This document shows positions 1 through 8,642 of a stretch of DNA of 64,000 nucleotides, piece by piece; positions within the stretch are counted from its first letter, which is position 1, and every line of letters begins with the position of its first letter. The DNA lies in the NCBI RefSeq assembly GCF_003060865.1, contig NZ_CP028918.1, positions 3,088,001-3,152,000 of the forward strand, written 5' to 3'. The notes below the pieces were generated by a model. That model had not been told where the DNA came from, searched no databases, and saw only the letters and a list, made by a program, of their open reading frames with translations. The stretch is from Gemmobacter aquarius (GTDB lineage: Bacteria > Pseudomonadota > Alphaproteobacteria > Rhodobacterales > Rhodobacteraceae). The translations under genes and the position numbers were made by a program.

Positions 1-231
1 GCCGTGGCGCTGATGGGCCGCAACCATCCGCTAGGTGTGGTGCTGGCGGCGGTGCTGTTCGGGTTTCTTTACCAGGGCGGGGCTGAACTGGGCCTCTGGA
101 CCTCGATCCCGATCGAACTTCGCATTGTCGTGCAGGGCTTGGTCATCCTGTTCACCGGCGCTTTGGACGTGATGGTGCGGATGCTGTTGGTCTGGCTGTT
201 CTCGTTCGGCAAGAAACGGCAGGTGGCGTAA
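1..231 (+). CDS. ABC transporter permease, C-terminal end (nucleoside-type importer)
   Basis: This is the last 76 codons of a gene that begins before the window; the frame is open from base 1. The visible part is very hydrophobic, with two likely membrane segments and a short basic tail ending GKKRQVA. The fragment itself is not diagnostic. The call rests on the next gene, which overlaps it by one base (TAATG) and is a clear permease of the BMP-lipoprotein/nucleoside ABC family, where two permease genes normally sit side by side. Inference: it is the first of two inner-membrane subunits forming the channel for nucleosides. Confidence 0.7.
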   Translation, partial: AVALMGRNHPLGVVLAAVLFGFLYQGGAELGLWTSIPIELRIVVQGLVILFTGALDVMVRMLLVWLFSFGKKRQVA

Positions 232-1199
232 TGGATTACGCAACGCTTCTACAAATACTCGACTCCACCCTGCGGCTTGGCACGCCACTCCTTTTCGCCT
301 GCCTCGCGGGGCTGTTCTCGGAACGCGCGGGCATCTTCGACATCGGGCTTGAGGGCAAGATGCTGATGGCCGCCATGTCTTCGGGGGCGGTCGCTTTCCT
401 GACGGGGTCGGTCTGGCTGGGGCTTTTGGCGGGGATCATGGGGTCGATGCTCTTCGCAGGGCTGCACGGCGTGGCATCGATCACCTTTCGCGGCAACCAG
501 CTGATTTCCGGCGTGGCGCTGAACTTCCTCGCTTCCGGTATCACCGTGCTGATCGCCCAGCGCCTGTTCGGTCAGGGCGGGCGCACCCCGCCGCTTGCCG
601 GTGATGCGCGTTTCAACGAAATCACCCTTCCCTTCGCCGAAAGTCTGCGCGGCGTGCCGATCCTTGGCCCGCTTTATGCCGATGTGATCTCGGGCCATGC
701 GCTGCTGGTCTATGTCGCGCTTTTGTGCGTGCCGCTGTCGTGGTGGGTCCTGTATCGCACCCGTTTCGGCCTGCGCCTGCGCGCGGTGGGGGAAAACCCT
801 GCAGCGGTCGACACCGCAGGCGTATCGGTCAAGGGGCTGCGCTTTGCCGCCGTGGGCATCACGGGGCTGCTGTGTGGTCTGGCGGGGGCCTATATGGCGA
901 CCGCGCTGCAAGCGGGCTTCGGGCGCGAGATGACGGCGGGGCGCGGCTATATCGCACTCGCGGCGCTGATCTTCGCCAAATGGCGGCCCTGGCATGCGCT
1001 TGGGGCCTGTATGCTTTTCGGTTTCTTTCAGGCGCTGGCGCTGCGGCCCGATGTGGTGACAGCCGTTATGCAGGTGAAGATACCCGTCCCCTTCCTCGAT
1101 GCGCTGCCCTATATCCTGACCGTCCTCGTCCTTGCAGGTTTCGTTGGCAAGGCCATCCCGCCCCGCGCGGGCGGAGAGCCATATGTCAAAGAGCGCTGA
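231..1199 (+). CDS. ABC transporter permease (nucleoside / simple sugar type)
   Basis: A 322-residue polytopic membrane protein of the branched-chain/ribose-type permease family (BPD_transp_2), nearest to the YufQ/NupC-like subunits that pair with BMP-family nucleoside-binding lipoproteins. It has about eight to ten hydrophobic segments, the N-terminal motif ERAGIFDIGLEGKMLM typical of this family (residues about 27-42), and the cytoplasmic-loop motif LRAVGENPAAVDTAGV (about 185-200) that contacts the ATPase. Its start overlaps the stop of the upstream permease, so the two are translationally coupled. Its end overlaps a purine nucleoside phosphorylase gene by 17 bases, which supports purine nucleosides as the substrate. 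The binding protein and ATPase are presumably upstream of the window. Confidence 0.88.
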   Translation: MDYATLLQILDSTLRLGTPLLFACLAGLFSERAGIFDIGLEGKMLMAAMSSGAVAFLTGSVWLGLLAGIMGSMLFAGLHGVASITFRGNQLISGVALNFLASGITVLIAQRLFGQGGRTPPLAGDARFNEITLPFAESLRGVPILGPLYADVISGHALLVYVALLCVPLSWWVLYRTRFGLRLRAVGENPAAVDTAGVSVKGLRFAAVGITGLLCGLAGAYMATALQAGFGREMTAGRGYIALAALIFAKWRPWHALGACMLFGFFQALALRPDVVTAVMQVKIPVPFLDALPYILTVLVLAGFVGKAIPPRAGGEPYVKER

Positions 1200-1986
1200 A
1201 CTTGCTGCGATCATCCGCGCCCGTGCGGGGAATGCGCCGGTCAAGCTGGGGCTGATCCTCGGCTCGGGCCTAGGTCATCTGGCCGGGGCGGTGGATGGCG
1301 TGGCGATCCCCTACGCCGACCTGCCCGGTTTTCCGCATGTCGGGGTGTCGGGGCATAACCCCAACCTCGTGATCGGTGATCTGGAAGGCGTGCGCGTCGC
1401 GGTCTTTGGCGCGCGCGAGCATTACTACGAAAGCGGCAACCCCTCGGCCATGCGCCTGCCGTTGGAAACGTTGAAGGCTCTGGGGGCCGATCACCTTATC
1501 GTCACCAACGCAGCGGGAAGCCTGCGCCCGGATATCCGCCCCGGCGATCTGATGCTTTTGTCGGACCATATCAACTTTTCCGGCCTGAACCCGTTGATCG
1601 GCGAGCCGACCGATGCCCGCTTCGTTCCCATGGGCGATGCCCACGACCCGGCGATCCGCGCCGCGCTGAAAGCCAGCGCCGAAGCCGAAGGCGTGGCCCT
1701 GCCCGAGGGCGTTTACGCCTGGTATTCTGGCCCATCCTTTGAAACCCCCGCCGAGATCCGCGCGATCCGCACGCTTGGCGGCGATGCCGTCGGCATGTCC
1801 ACCGTGCCTGAAGTGATCTTGTCGCGCTTCCTGCATCTACGCGTCGCGGCCATTTCCACCGTCACCAACATGGCGGCGGGCCTGTCGGACGAGAAGATCA
1901 GCCACGAACACACCAAGGCCATGGCCCCTTTGGGTGCGGCAAAACTGGAACGGGTGCTCAGGCATTACCTGCGCCATCTCCGATGA
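1183..1986 (+). CDS. Purine nucleoside phosphorylase (trimeric, PNP/MTAP family)
   Basis: A 267-residue enzyme that cleaves purine nucleosides with phosphate to a free base and ribose-1-phosphate, feeding purine salvage in the cytoplasm. Seen: the phosphate-site LILGSGLGHLA near the N-terminus, the central NAAGSLRPDIRPGDLMLLSDH, and the base-site region GPSFETPAEIR...GMSTVPEV...TNMAAGL, which are the marks of the trimeric class rather than the hexameric DeoD class. The ATG at 1183 is chosen because GGCGGAG lies just upstream and it aligns with the family N-terminus; an upstream in-frame start at 1132 lies deep in the permease gene. The 17-base overlap with the permease indicates one operon for nucleoside uptake and breakdown. 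It may prefer inosine/guanosine or xanthosine; the sequence does not settle this. Confidence 0.9.
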   Translation: MSKSAELAAIIRARAGNAPVKLGLILGSGLGHLAGAVDGVAIPYADLPGFPHVGVSGHNPNLVIGDLEGVRVAVFGAREHYYESGNPSAMRLPLETLKALGADHLIVTNAAGSLRPDIRPGDLMLLSDHINFSGLNPLIGEPTDARFVPMGDAHDPAIRAALKASAEAEGVALPEGVYAWYSGPSFETPAEIRAIRTLGGDAVGMSTVPEVILSRFLHLRVAAISTVTNMAAGLSDEKISHEHTKAMAPLGAAKLERVLRHYLRHLR

Positions 1987-2060
1987 GCCTGCCTAGGGTT
2001 TGACTTCGCTGCCAAAGGGGCGCAACCCTTGGCAAATCCGCGCTTTTCCCCGGCACGCCC

Positions 2061-2978
2061 ATGCAGATCTACCTTCCCATTGCCGAGGTCTCGGTCAACG
2101 CCTTCCTGCTTTTGGGCCTGGGCGGAATCGTGGGCTTCCTTTCGGGCATGTTCGGCGTCGGCGGCGGCTTCCTCATCACACCGCTTCTCTTCTTTATCGG
2201 TGTGCCGCCTGCCGTGGCCGTCGCCACCGGCGCGAATCAGGTCGTCGCATCGTCGGTGTCGGGTGTGCTGGCGCAGTTGAAACGCAAAGCCGTCGATATG
2301 CGAATGGGGTCGGTGCTTACCGCAGGCGGCTTCATCGGGTCGGGCATCGGGGTCTGGGTATTCAAACTGATGACAGCACTGGGCCAGATCGACCTGTTCG
2401 TGCAGCTGTCCTATGTGCTTTTCCTCGGGCTTATCGGCGCGATGATGCTGCAGGAAAGCGTGCGCGCCTGGATGCGGACCAAGTCGGGCGCCCCGGTCCG
2501 CCGCAGCCATGTGCATACATGGGTGCACGGCCTGCCGCTGAAGATGAAGTTCCGCGCGTCCGGCCTTTACATCTCGGTGCTGCCGCCGCTTGGCATTGGC
2601 GCTGCCGTGGGCTTTCTGGCGGCCATCATGGGGGTGGGCGGCGGCTTCATCATGGTTCCGGCGATGATCTACCTTTTGGGCATGCCGACCAAGGTCGTCG
2701 TGGGCACCTCGCTTTTCCAGATCATCTTCGTCACGGCCTTCACCACCCTTGCCCATGCGATCACCAGCCAGACCGTCGATATCATGCTGGCGTTCCTGCT
2801 CATCATCGGCGGCGTGATCGGGGCGCAGATCGGCGCGCGCATCGGCGTGCGGCTGAAAGCCGAACAACTCCGCATCCTGTTGGCACTTCTCGTGATCACC
2901 GTCTCGTTCAAGATCGCGCTCGACCTGCTGTTACGCCCGAGCGAGCTTTATTCGGTGATGCCGGGGGTGCTGCCATGA
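2061..2978 (+). CDS. TauE/SafE family membrane transporter (sulfite/organosulfonate exporter type)
   Basis: A 305-residue integral membrane protein of the TauE/SafE (DUF81) family, which exports sulfite, sulfoacetate or related anions. The family hallmark is visible: two halves each with a GxGGGF(L/I)xxP motif, here GVGGGFLITPLL (about residues 33-44) and GVGGGFIMVPAM (about 192-203), in eight or so membrane helices. A hydrophilic loop near residues 135-160 separates the halves. The gene's stop overlaps the next start as ATGA, so it is coupled to the TIGR02186 gene, a common partner of this transporter in Rhodobacterales. The exact substrate cannot be read from the sequence. Confidence 0.88.
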   Translation: MQIYLPIAEVSVNAFLLLGLGGIVGFLSGMFGVGGGFLITPLLFFIGVPPAVAVATGANQVVASSVSGVLAQLKRKAVDMRMGSVLTAGGFIGSGIGVWVFKLMTALGQIDLFVQLSYVLFLGLIGAMMLQESVRAWMRTKSGAPVRRSHVHTWVHGLPLKMKFRASGLYISVLPPLGIGAAVGFLAAIMGVGGGFIMVPAMIYLLGMPTKVVVGTSLFQIIFVTAFTTLAHAITSQTVDIMLAFLLIIGGVIGAQIGARIGVRLKAEQLRILLALLVITVSFKIALDLLLRPSELYSVMPGVLP

Positions 2979-3733
2979 AGGGGCTGGCCCTTGCCGTTCT
3001 CTTCCTCGCGTCCCCGGCCTTGGCCGCACCCGAACAGATCGTGGCGGGCCTGTCGCAAAACCGCGTCTCGATCACCGCCGATTTCGACGGTACGGAAATT
3101 CTTGTCTATGGCGCCGTGAAACGCGACACCCCCGCACCCCATGGCGCAATGGAAGTCATCGTGACAGTCGAGGGACCGGCAACACCCCTTACAGTCCGCA
3201 AGAAAGACCGCCGCGCCGGTATCTGGATCAATAGCGACGCTGTCCACATCGATGCAGCCCCCAGCTTTTACGCGGTCGCGACCACCGGCCCTCTGGAACG
3301 CATCCTGTCCGACACCGAAGACCTGCGCTACCGCGTCAGCCCCGACCGCGCAGTTCGCGCCATCGGCCTGACATCCGAAGCCGCCGACCCCGACAGCTTC
3401 GTCGCGGCGCTCATGCGGATCCGCTTTGCCGAAGACCGTTTCCGCCTGCTGCAAGGCTCGGTGCAATTCGTCGAAGATACACTGTTCCGCGCCGATGTGG
3501 TCTTGCCTGCCAACCTGACCGAAGGCGAATACAAGATCCGTATTTTCCTGACCCGCGGGGGCAAGGTCATCGACACACAGGACCGCGTGGTCGGCGTGCG
3601 GAAAGAAGGGCTAGAGCGGTTTCTGAACAACCTCGCCCATGAAATGCCGCTTCTCTACGGCCTGCTCGCGCTGGCACTGGCCGGGCTTGCCGGATGGGGG
3701 GCTTCGACCGCTTTCGCGATCATGCGACGCTAA
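2975..3733 (+). CDS. TIGR02186-type membrane-anchored periplasmic protein
   Basis: A 252-residue protein with a cleavable-looking signal peptide (MKGLALAVLFLASPALA), a soluble domain predicted to lie in the periplasm, and one transmembrane helix near the C-terminus (about residues 224-246) ending in RR. It matches my recollection of the TIGR02186 family, which has no established biochemical role but repeatedly sits beside TauE/SafE exporters. The ATG at 2975 overlaps the TauE stop (ATGA), showing translational coupling. Inference: an accessory subunit of the exporter. Its last 14 bases overlap the convergent MATE gene. Confidence 0.75.
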   Translation: MKGLALAVLFLASPALAAPEQIVAGLSQNRVSITADFDGTEILVYGAVKRDTPAPHGAMEVIVTVEGPATPLTVRKKDRRAGIWINSDAVHIDAAPSFYAVATTGPLERILSDTEDLRYRVSPDRAVRAIGLTSEAADPDSFVAALMRIRFAEDRFRLLQGSVQFVEDTLFRADVVLPANLTEGEYKIRIFLTRGGKVIDTQDRVVGVRKEGLERFLNNLAHEMPLLYGLLALALAGLAGWGASTAFAIMRR

Positions 3734-5039
3734 CCCCCGCCGCCTTTGCCTCGGCTGCAGGAAAGGCGCGGGCCATGGTCAGGCCCCGCGTGGCGTTCAG
3801 GACCATCAACGCCGCCCAAAGACCGTGGTTGTGAAGCGCGGGCACCAGCACCGCCAGAGCAACGCCGTAGACCACGACCGAGAATGTCATCGCCCGCCGC
3901 ATCTCGCGCGTCAGCGTGGCCCCGATGAAGATGCCGTCGTATATCCAGCTTGCTACCCCGATCAGCGGGGCAGCAACCAACCACGGCAAGTAGAGGCGCG
4001 CCTCGGCCCGCACTTCGGGGGCGGTGGTCATCAGGTCGATGATGGCAGGGCCGAACAGCGCAAAGACCGCCGCCATCGCCGCACCGCCCGCAAGGCCCCA
4101 TTGCATCGCCATGCGTGATGCCTGCCGCACCATTCCCGCCGCCCTCGCGCCGACAGCCTGACCGACAAGGCTTTCTGCGGCAAAGGCGAACCCGTCCAGC
4201 GCATAGGCAGTGATCGACAGGAACTGCATCAGGACCTGATTGGCCGCCAGAGTACCGTCTCCGAAACGCGCGCCAAGGAAGACAAAGGTGGTGAATGACA
4301 GTTGCAGCAGCACGGACCGGATCATGATGTCACGATTGACCGCCAGCATGACCGCCAGCGCCGTCCTGTCCCAGATCCGCACCAGCGCGGGCCGCAGCCA
4401 CGGCAACACCCCGTCACGGCAAAGCCATATGCCAAGCATCAGCCCCGACCATTCCGCGACCAGTGTCGCCCCCGCCACTCCCGGAACACCCCAGCCCAGA
4501 CCGATGACAAACCACAGATCGAGCCCGATGTTCACCCCGTTGATCCAAAGCTGCAGCGCCAGTACCGCCCGCGTCCGCTCTAGCGCGATCAACCAGCCCG
4601 TCAGCGCATAGGCCCCGATGGTCGCAGGCGCGCCCCAGATGCGAATCGCCAGATACTGCCGCGCCAGCGTCTCGACCTCGGCACTTGCCGGAGCGATGCG
4701 GAACGCCGCCCATGCGATCAGCCCTTGGCATGCGATGAACACCAGCCCCGCGACCAGCCCGATCGCCAGCGCCCTCAGCAGGATCGCCCCGCGCTCGGCC
4801 ATATCCCCTGCCCCATGCGCCTGCGCTGCAAGGCCCGAGGTTCCCATCCGCAGAAAACCGAACACCCAATAGACCGTGGCAAGCACCACGGCCCCCAGCC
4901 CCACCGCGCCAATGGGCGCCGCTTGCCCCATCTGCCCCACAACGCCCGTGTCCACAGCGCCCAGCAGGGGCACGGTGGCATTCGACAGCACGATCGGGGC
5001 AGCGATCGTCAACAGGCGGCGATGGGTCAATTCGGTCAT
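3720..5039 (-). CDS. MATE family efflux transporter (DinF-like)
   Basis: A 439-residue protein with about twelve hydrophobic segments in two similar halves, as in multidrug and toxic compound extrusion transporters that exchange drugs or metabolites for Na+ or H+. The N-terminus MTELTHRRLLTIAAPIVLSN is typical of the DinF branch (helix 1 with the conserved IAxPxxLSN pattern). The start at 5039 is chosen because it gives the usual family length; the open frame continues upstream to 5456 but that part overlaps the divergent GST gene and is polar, arginine-rich and unlike the family. The gene converges with and overlaps the TIGR02186 gene by 14 bases. Substrate unknown. Confidence 0.88.
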   Translation of the reverse strand: MTELTHRRLLTIAAPIVLSNATVPLLGAVDTGVVGQMGQAAPIGAVGLGAVVLATVYWVFGFLRMGTSGLAAQAHGAGDMAERGAILLRALAIGLVAGLVFIACQGLIAWAAFRIAPASAEVETLARQYLAIRIWGAPATIGAYALTGWLIALERTRAVLALQLWINGVNIGLDLWFVIGLGWGVPGVAGATLVAEWSGLMLGIWLCRDGVLPWLRPALVRIWDRTALAVMLAVNRDIMIRSVLLQLSFTTFVFLGARFGDGTLAANQVLMQFLSITAYALDGFAFAAESLVGQAVGARAAGMVRQASRMAMQWGLAGGAAMAAVFALFGPAIIDLMTTAPEVRAEARLYLPWLVAAPLIGVASWIYDGIFIGATLTREMRRAMTFSVVVYGVALAVLVPALHNHGLWAALMVLNATRGLTMARAFPAAEAKAAGVSVA

Positions 5040-5094
5040 GGCCCCGCAACCTTGCGCTACCCGAACGGCAAAGCACAAGACCGCCCGATTGGGC

Positions 5095-5123
5095 TTGCCG
5101 CCCATTTCCCAGCCCCCTAGCCT
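5095..5123 (+). promoter_or_regulatory. Putative sigma-70 promoter of the GST gene
   Basis: TTGCCG (5095-5100), a 17-base spacer, then TAGCCT (5118-5123) preceded by C, so the -10 contains CTAG. The expected start site lies about 20 bases before the ATG at 5145. The same arrangement is found upstream of several other genes in this window, which raises confidence. Confidence 0.6.
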
Positions 5124-5144
5124 TACGCGCAAACGGAGTGTTTC

Positions 5145-6014
5145 ATGACCTATGATCTCGTGATCGGCGACCGCGCCTATTCCTCGTGGAGCCTGCGCGG
5201 CTGGCTGTTGTTCGACGCTTTCGACATCCCCGTCAGAACGCATCTGGCACGGCTCTATTCGGACGAGCTTCCCGCAATGTTGCGCGATTATCCGCCCGCC
5301 CGCACGGCCCCCACGATGCGAACTCCGGACGGGGTGGTGGTACCGGAAACCATCGCCATCGCCGAAGAACTGGCCTCGCGCCATCCCGAATCGCAGATCT
5401 GGCCAACAGACCCCAAGGCCCGCGCCGTGGCCCGCGTTCTGGCCGCCGAAATGCACGCAGGCTTTGGTGCGCTACGCTCGCACTGCCCGATGAACCTGCG
5501 CGTCAGCTACACGGATTGCGCCCCGCCCGATGCCGTTCTGGCCGACCTTGCGCGGCTGGAACAGGTCTGGGAATGGGGCCAAGGCCAGACAGGTTCGCAA
5601 ACATGGCTTTGCGGCGACTATTCCGCCGCCGATGCGTTCTACGCCCCCGTCGCCTCCCGCATCGCCACCTATAACCTGCCTGTGTCTGCCCGCGCTGCAG
5701 CTTACGTGCAGGCGCATTTGGCGCATCCGTCCTTTCGCCGTTGGCGCGCGATGGGCATGGTCGACCTGCCCGACCAGCCCTTCTATTTCCGCGACTACCC
5801 GCGCCGCGACTGGCCGGGGCCAAAGCCCCTTGCTGCCCGCGCCGTCGAAGGGGTGGCAGCCGAGAATTCCGCCTGCCCCTATTCCGGCAAGCCCGTTACC
5901 CATGTGCTGGAACTGTCGGGTCGCCGCTTCGGCTTTTGCAACGCCTTTTGCCGCGACAAGACGGTTTCCGACCCCGAGGCATGGCCTGCCTTCATGTCGG
6001 TTTACCTTTCGTAA
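5145..6014 (+). CDS. Glutathione S-transferase family protein with a Cys-rich C-terminal extension
   Basis: A 289-residue protein. Residues 1-80 are a GST thioredoxin-like fold (YDLVIGDRAYSSWSLRGWLL, with the serine-rich start of the first helix, then the cis-proline region RTAPTMRTPDGVVVPET). Residues 90-215 form the helical GST C-terminal domain. An extra tail of about 45 residues (about 245-289) carries CPYSGKPV and FCNAFCRDK, three cysteines in a pattern that resembles short metal-binding YHS/zinc-ribbon tails. The tail is not part of a standard GST, which is about 200-230 residues. A consensus promoter lies just upstream and the gene is divergent from the MATE transporter. Catalysis on glutathione conjugates is family knowledge; the role of the tail is unknown. 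Confidence 0.82.
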   Translation: MTYDLVIGDRAYSSWSLRGWLLFDAFDIPVRTHLARLYSDELPAMLRDYPPARTAPTMRTPDGVVVPETIAIAEELASRHPESQIWPTDPKARAVARVLAAEMHAGFGALRSHCPMNLRVSYTDCAPPDAVLADLARLEQVWEWGQGQTGSQTWLCGDYSAADAFYAPVASRIATYNLPVSARAAAYVQAHLAHPSFRRWRAMGMVDLPDQPFYFRDYPRRDWPGPKPLAARAVEGVAAENSACPYSGKPVTHVLELSGRRFGFCNAFCRDKTVSDPEAWPAFMSVYLS

Positions 6015-6023
6015 ACCATACTG

Positions 6024-6050
6024 CCCTACCCCTTGGGTGAAGGGGTGGGG
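6024..6050 (+). promoter_or_regulatory. Hairpin that covers the ribosome-binding site of comM
   Basis: Left arm 6024-6034, loop GGGTG, right arm 6040-6050: 11 base pairs with one G-U. The right arm AAGGGGTGGGG contains the only purine-rich Shine-Dalgarno candidate and ends 3 bases before the comM ATG at 6054. There is no T-run after it, so it is not a classical terminator of the GST gene. Inference: it could restrain translation of comM or protect the GST transcript end. Confidence 0.5.
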
Positions 6051-6053
6051 AAC

Positions 6054-7561
6054 ATGGTCGCCAAAGCATTCACCGTGGCTTTCGAAGGGGTCGAGGCCCG
6101 AATCGTCGAAGTGCAATGCGCCGTCACGGCGGGCATGCCGCATTTCGGATTGGTCGGCCTGCCGGACAAGGCGGTATCCGAAGCACGGGAACGGGTGCGT
6201 GCCGCCTTGGGGGCGATGTCGATCGCGCTGCCTTCCAAACGCATCACCGTGAACCTGTCGCCCGCCGACCTGCCCAAGGAAGGCTCGCATTTCGATTTGC
6301 CGATTGCCCTGGCGCTGCTGGCGGCGCTGGAAATCATCCCCAAGGACGAGGTGGAAAACGTCATTGCCTTGGGCGAGTTGTCGCTCGACGGGCGGTTGAT
6401 GCCGGTCGTTGGGGCCCTGCCCGCCGCGATGGCGGCGGCGGTCGAAGACAAGACCCTGCTCTGCCCCAAAGCCTGCGGTGCCGAAGCGGCATGGGTCGGC
6501 GCGGCCGAGGTGCTGGCGGCAAGCTCGCTGGACGAGGTGGTGCGCCATTACACCGGACAATCCCCGATCATGCCCGCCGAGGCAGGCGAAATATCGGCCG
6601 AGCGGAACCACCGCGATCTGGCCGAGGTAAAGGGACAAGAGCGCGCGAAGCGGGCGTTGGAAATCGCGGCGGCGGGACGGCACCACATCTTCATGACCGG
6701 CACACCCGGATCGGGCAAATCGATGCTCGCTGCGCGTTTGCCGGGGATACTGCCCCCCTTTCGGCGCAAGAGGCGCTGGAAACCTCGATGATCCATTCGC
6801 TCGCAGGGCTGCTGACCGAAGGCGGCATCTCGCGCACGCGGCCGTTTTGCGAACCCCATCACACCGCATCGATGGCGGCAATCGTCGGCGGAGGAAAGGG
6901 CGCGAAACCGGGGCAGATCTCGCTGGCGCATAACGGGGTGCTGTTTCTTGACGAATTCCCCGAATTCGCAAGGCAGGTGCTGGAGACGCTGCGCCAACCC
7001 ATCGAGACGGGCGAAGTCGTCGTTGCCCGCGCCAACGCCCATGTGCGCTACCCTTGCCGCTTCCTGCTCGTCGCTGCAGCCAACCCGTGCAAGTGCGGCT
7101 ACATGACAGACCCCGCCCGCGCCTGCGCCAAGGCGCCGGTCTGCGGGAGCGATTACATGTCGCGCATTTCGGGCCCGTTGATGGACCGCTTCGACCTCCG
7201 CGTCGAGGTGCCGCCCGTGGCCTATACCGACCTCGACCTGCCCTCGACCGGCGAGACATCCGCGACAGTCGCCGCCCGCGTGCAGGCGGCACGCACCAGA
7301 CAGACCCGCCGCTTTGCCAACGCGCCGCAGGCGCGGGTCAATGCCGACATGGAGGGTGCATTGCTCGAGGAAACCTCGGCCCCGGATGCCGAGGGGCGGG
7401 CATTGCTCGCCAAGGTCGCCGAACGGTTTGGCCTTTCGGCACGGGGATATCATCGGGTTTTGCGCGTGGCCCGCACCATCGCCGACCTCGACGGTTCGGA
7501 TCAGGTCAAAAAACCCCATGTGGCCGAAGCGGTCAGTTTCCGCCTGCCGCCGGGGCAATGA
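6054..7561 (+). pseudogene. comM: comM/yifB Mg-chelatase-like AAA+ ATPase, interrupted by a frameshift
   Basis: Two overlapping frames together encode a full YifB/ComM protein of about 502 residues. This AAA+ helicase promotes branch migration during natural transformation in bacteria where it has been studied. The first part (6054 to about 6758) carries the N-terminal LonB-like fold ([21 protein letters not shown]) and the Walker A GTPGSGKS. It then runs off frame at a run of six C (6753-6758) and stops at 6791. The next frame continues exactly where it should ([19 protein letters not shown]) through the Walker B LFLDEFPEF, the Cys cluster CKCGY, and the C-terminal domain to 7561. One extra C would restore the gene. 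It may be a real inactivation, a phase-variable tract or a sequencing error. Start: ATG 6054, not the TTG at 6033. Confidence 0.88.
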
Positions 7562-7586
7562 CCTCGCATGCATGGTCCCGAACCGG

Positions 7587-7616
7587 GCGCCGCCTGCCCT
7601 GAAGGACAGGCGGCGC
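7587..7616. terminator. GC-rich hairpin between convergent comM and gshB
   Basis: A perfect 10-base-pair stem GCGCCGCCTG / CAGGCGGCGC (7587-7596 and 7607-7616) in the 78-base gap between two convergent genes. There is no clear T-run on either side, so it may act with Rho or as an mRNA 3' end stabiliser. Confidence 0.5.
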
Positions 7617-7639
7617 AGAAGGTGTCACGGCTGGATTGC

Positions 7640-8581
7640 TTAACGACGCTTGGCCTCGATCACCTCCCAGATCCGGGCCGAAGCGTTGGTACCATCGAAC
7701 CGCTCCAGTTCTTGCAGACCTGTGGGCGAGGTAACGTTGATCTCGGTCAGATAGTCGCCTATCACATCGATGCCGACGAAAATCTGGCCTTTCTCGCGCA
7801 GAACCGGACCGATTGCCGCGCAGATTTCAAGGTCGCGCGGTGTCAGCCCGATCTTTTCAGGCCGCCCGCCCACATGCATGTTCGACCGCGTCTCTCCCGC
7901 CTGCGGTACGCGATTGATTGCACCGACGGGTTCGCCATTCACAAGGATCACCCGCTTGTCGCCCTTGGCCACATCCGGCAGGAATTTTTGCACGATCAGC
8001 GGCTCGCGGCTCATGCCGGTGAACAGCTCGTGCAGCGACGACAGGTTCCGGTCGTTCGGGTCCAGACGGAACACACCTGCCCCGCCGTTCCCGTACAGAG
8101 GCTTTAGGATGATGTCGCCATGCCGGTCCTTGAAGGCGCGGATCGTCGCTAGATCACGTGCTATCGCAGTCGGCGGTATCAAATCGGGGAAACGCAGCAC
8201 AAGCAGCTTTTCAGGACTGTTGCGGACCCAGAACGGGTCATTAACCACAAGCGTCTTGGGGTGGATCAATTCCAGAATATGGGTGGTGGTGATATAGCCC
8301 ATATCAAACGGAGGATCCTGCCGCAGCCAGACCACGTCGAACTCAGCCAGATCGACCTCGGTCTCGGAGCCGTATGTTACGTGGTTTCCCGCTTCACGCC
8401 GCAGTTCGATAGGAAAACCTCGCGCCATCACCCGCCCTTCGATGAAGGACAACTTATCGGGGGTGTAAAAGAACAGGCTATGTCCGCGTTCCTGCGCTTC
8501 AAGCGCGATTCGGAACGTGCTGTCGGCATTGATATTGACTGACCCGATTGGGTCCATCTGCAGGGCGACCTTGAGCGGCAT
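7640..8581 (-). CDS. gshB: Glutathione synthetase
   Basis: A 313-residue ATP-grasp ligase joining gamma-glutamylcysteine and glycine to make glutathione in the cytoplasm. Seen: [15 protein letters not shown] at the N-terminus, as in E. coli GshB (MDPIANINIKKDSSF), the [11 protein letters not shown] substrate motif (about residues 88-98), the ATP-grasp loop [11 protein letters not shown] (about 168-178), and the metal-binding C-terminal [14 protein letters not shown]. The start is placed at the second ATG (8581): GAGG lies six bases before it but directly abuts the first ATG at 8587. It is downstream of yraN and rsmI in the same direction and probably shares a transcript with them. Confidence 0.95.
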   Translation of the reverse strand: MPLKVALQMDPIGSVNINADSTFRIALEAQERGHSLFFYTPDKLSFIEGRVMARGFPIELRREAGNHVTYGSETEVDLAEFDVVWLRQDPPFDMGYITTTHILELIHPKTLVVNDPFWVRNSPEKLLVLRFPDLIPPTAIARDLATIRAFKDRHGDIILKPLYGNGGAGVFRLDPNDRNLSSLHELFTGMSREPLIVQKFLPDVAKGDKRVILVNGEPVGAINRVPQAGETRSNMHVGGRPEKIGLTPRDLEICAAIGPVLREKGQIFVGIDVIGDYLTEINVTSPTGLQELERFDGTNASARIWEVIEAKRR

Positions 8582-8642
8582 GTGCATCCTCGTTCATCCG
8601 GTGCGACCTTGATGGCGCATCGAAAGGCAGGATGCAAACGGG

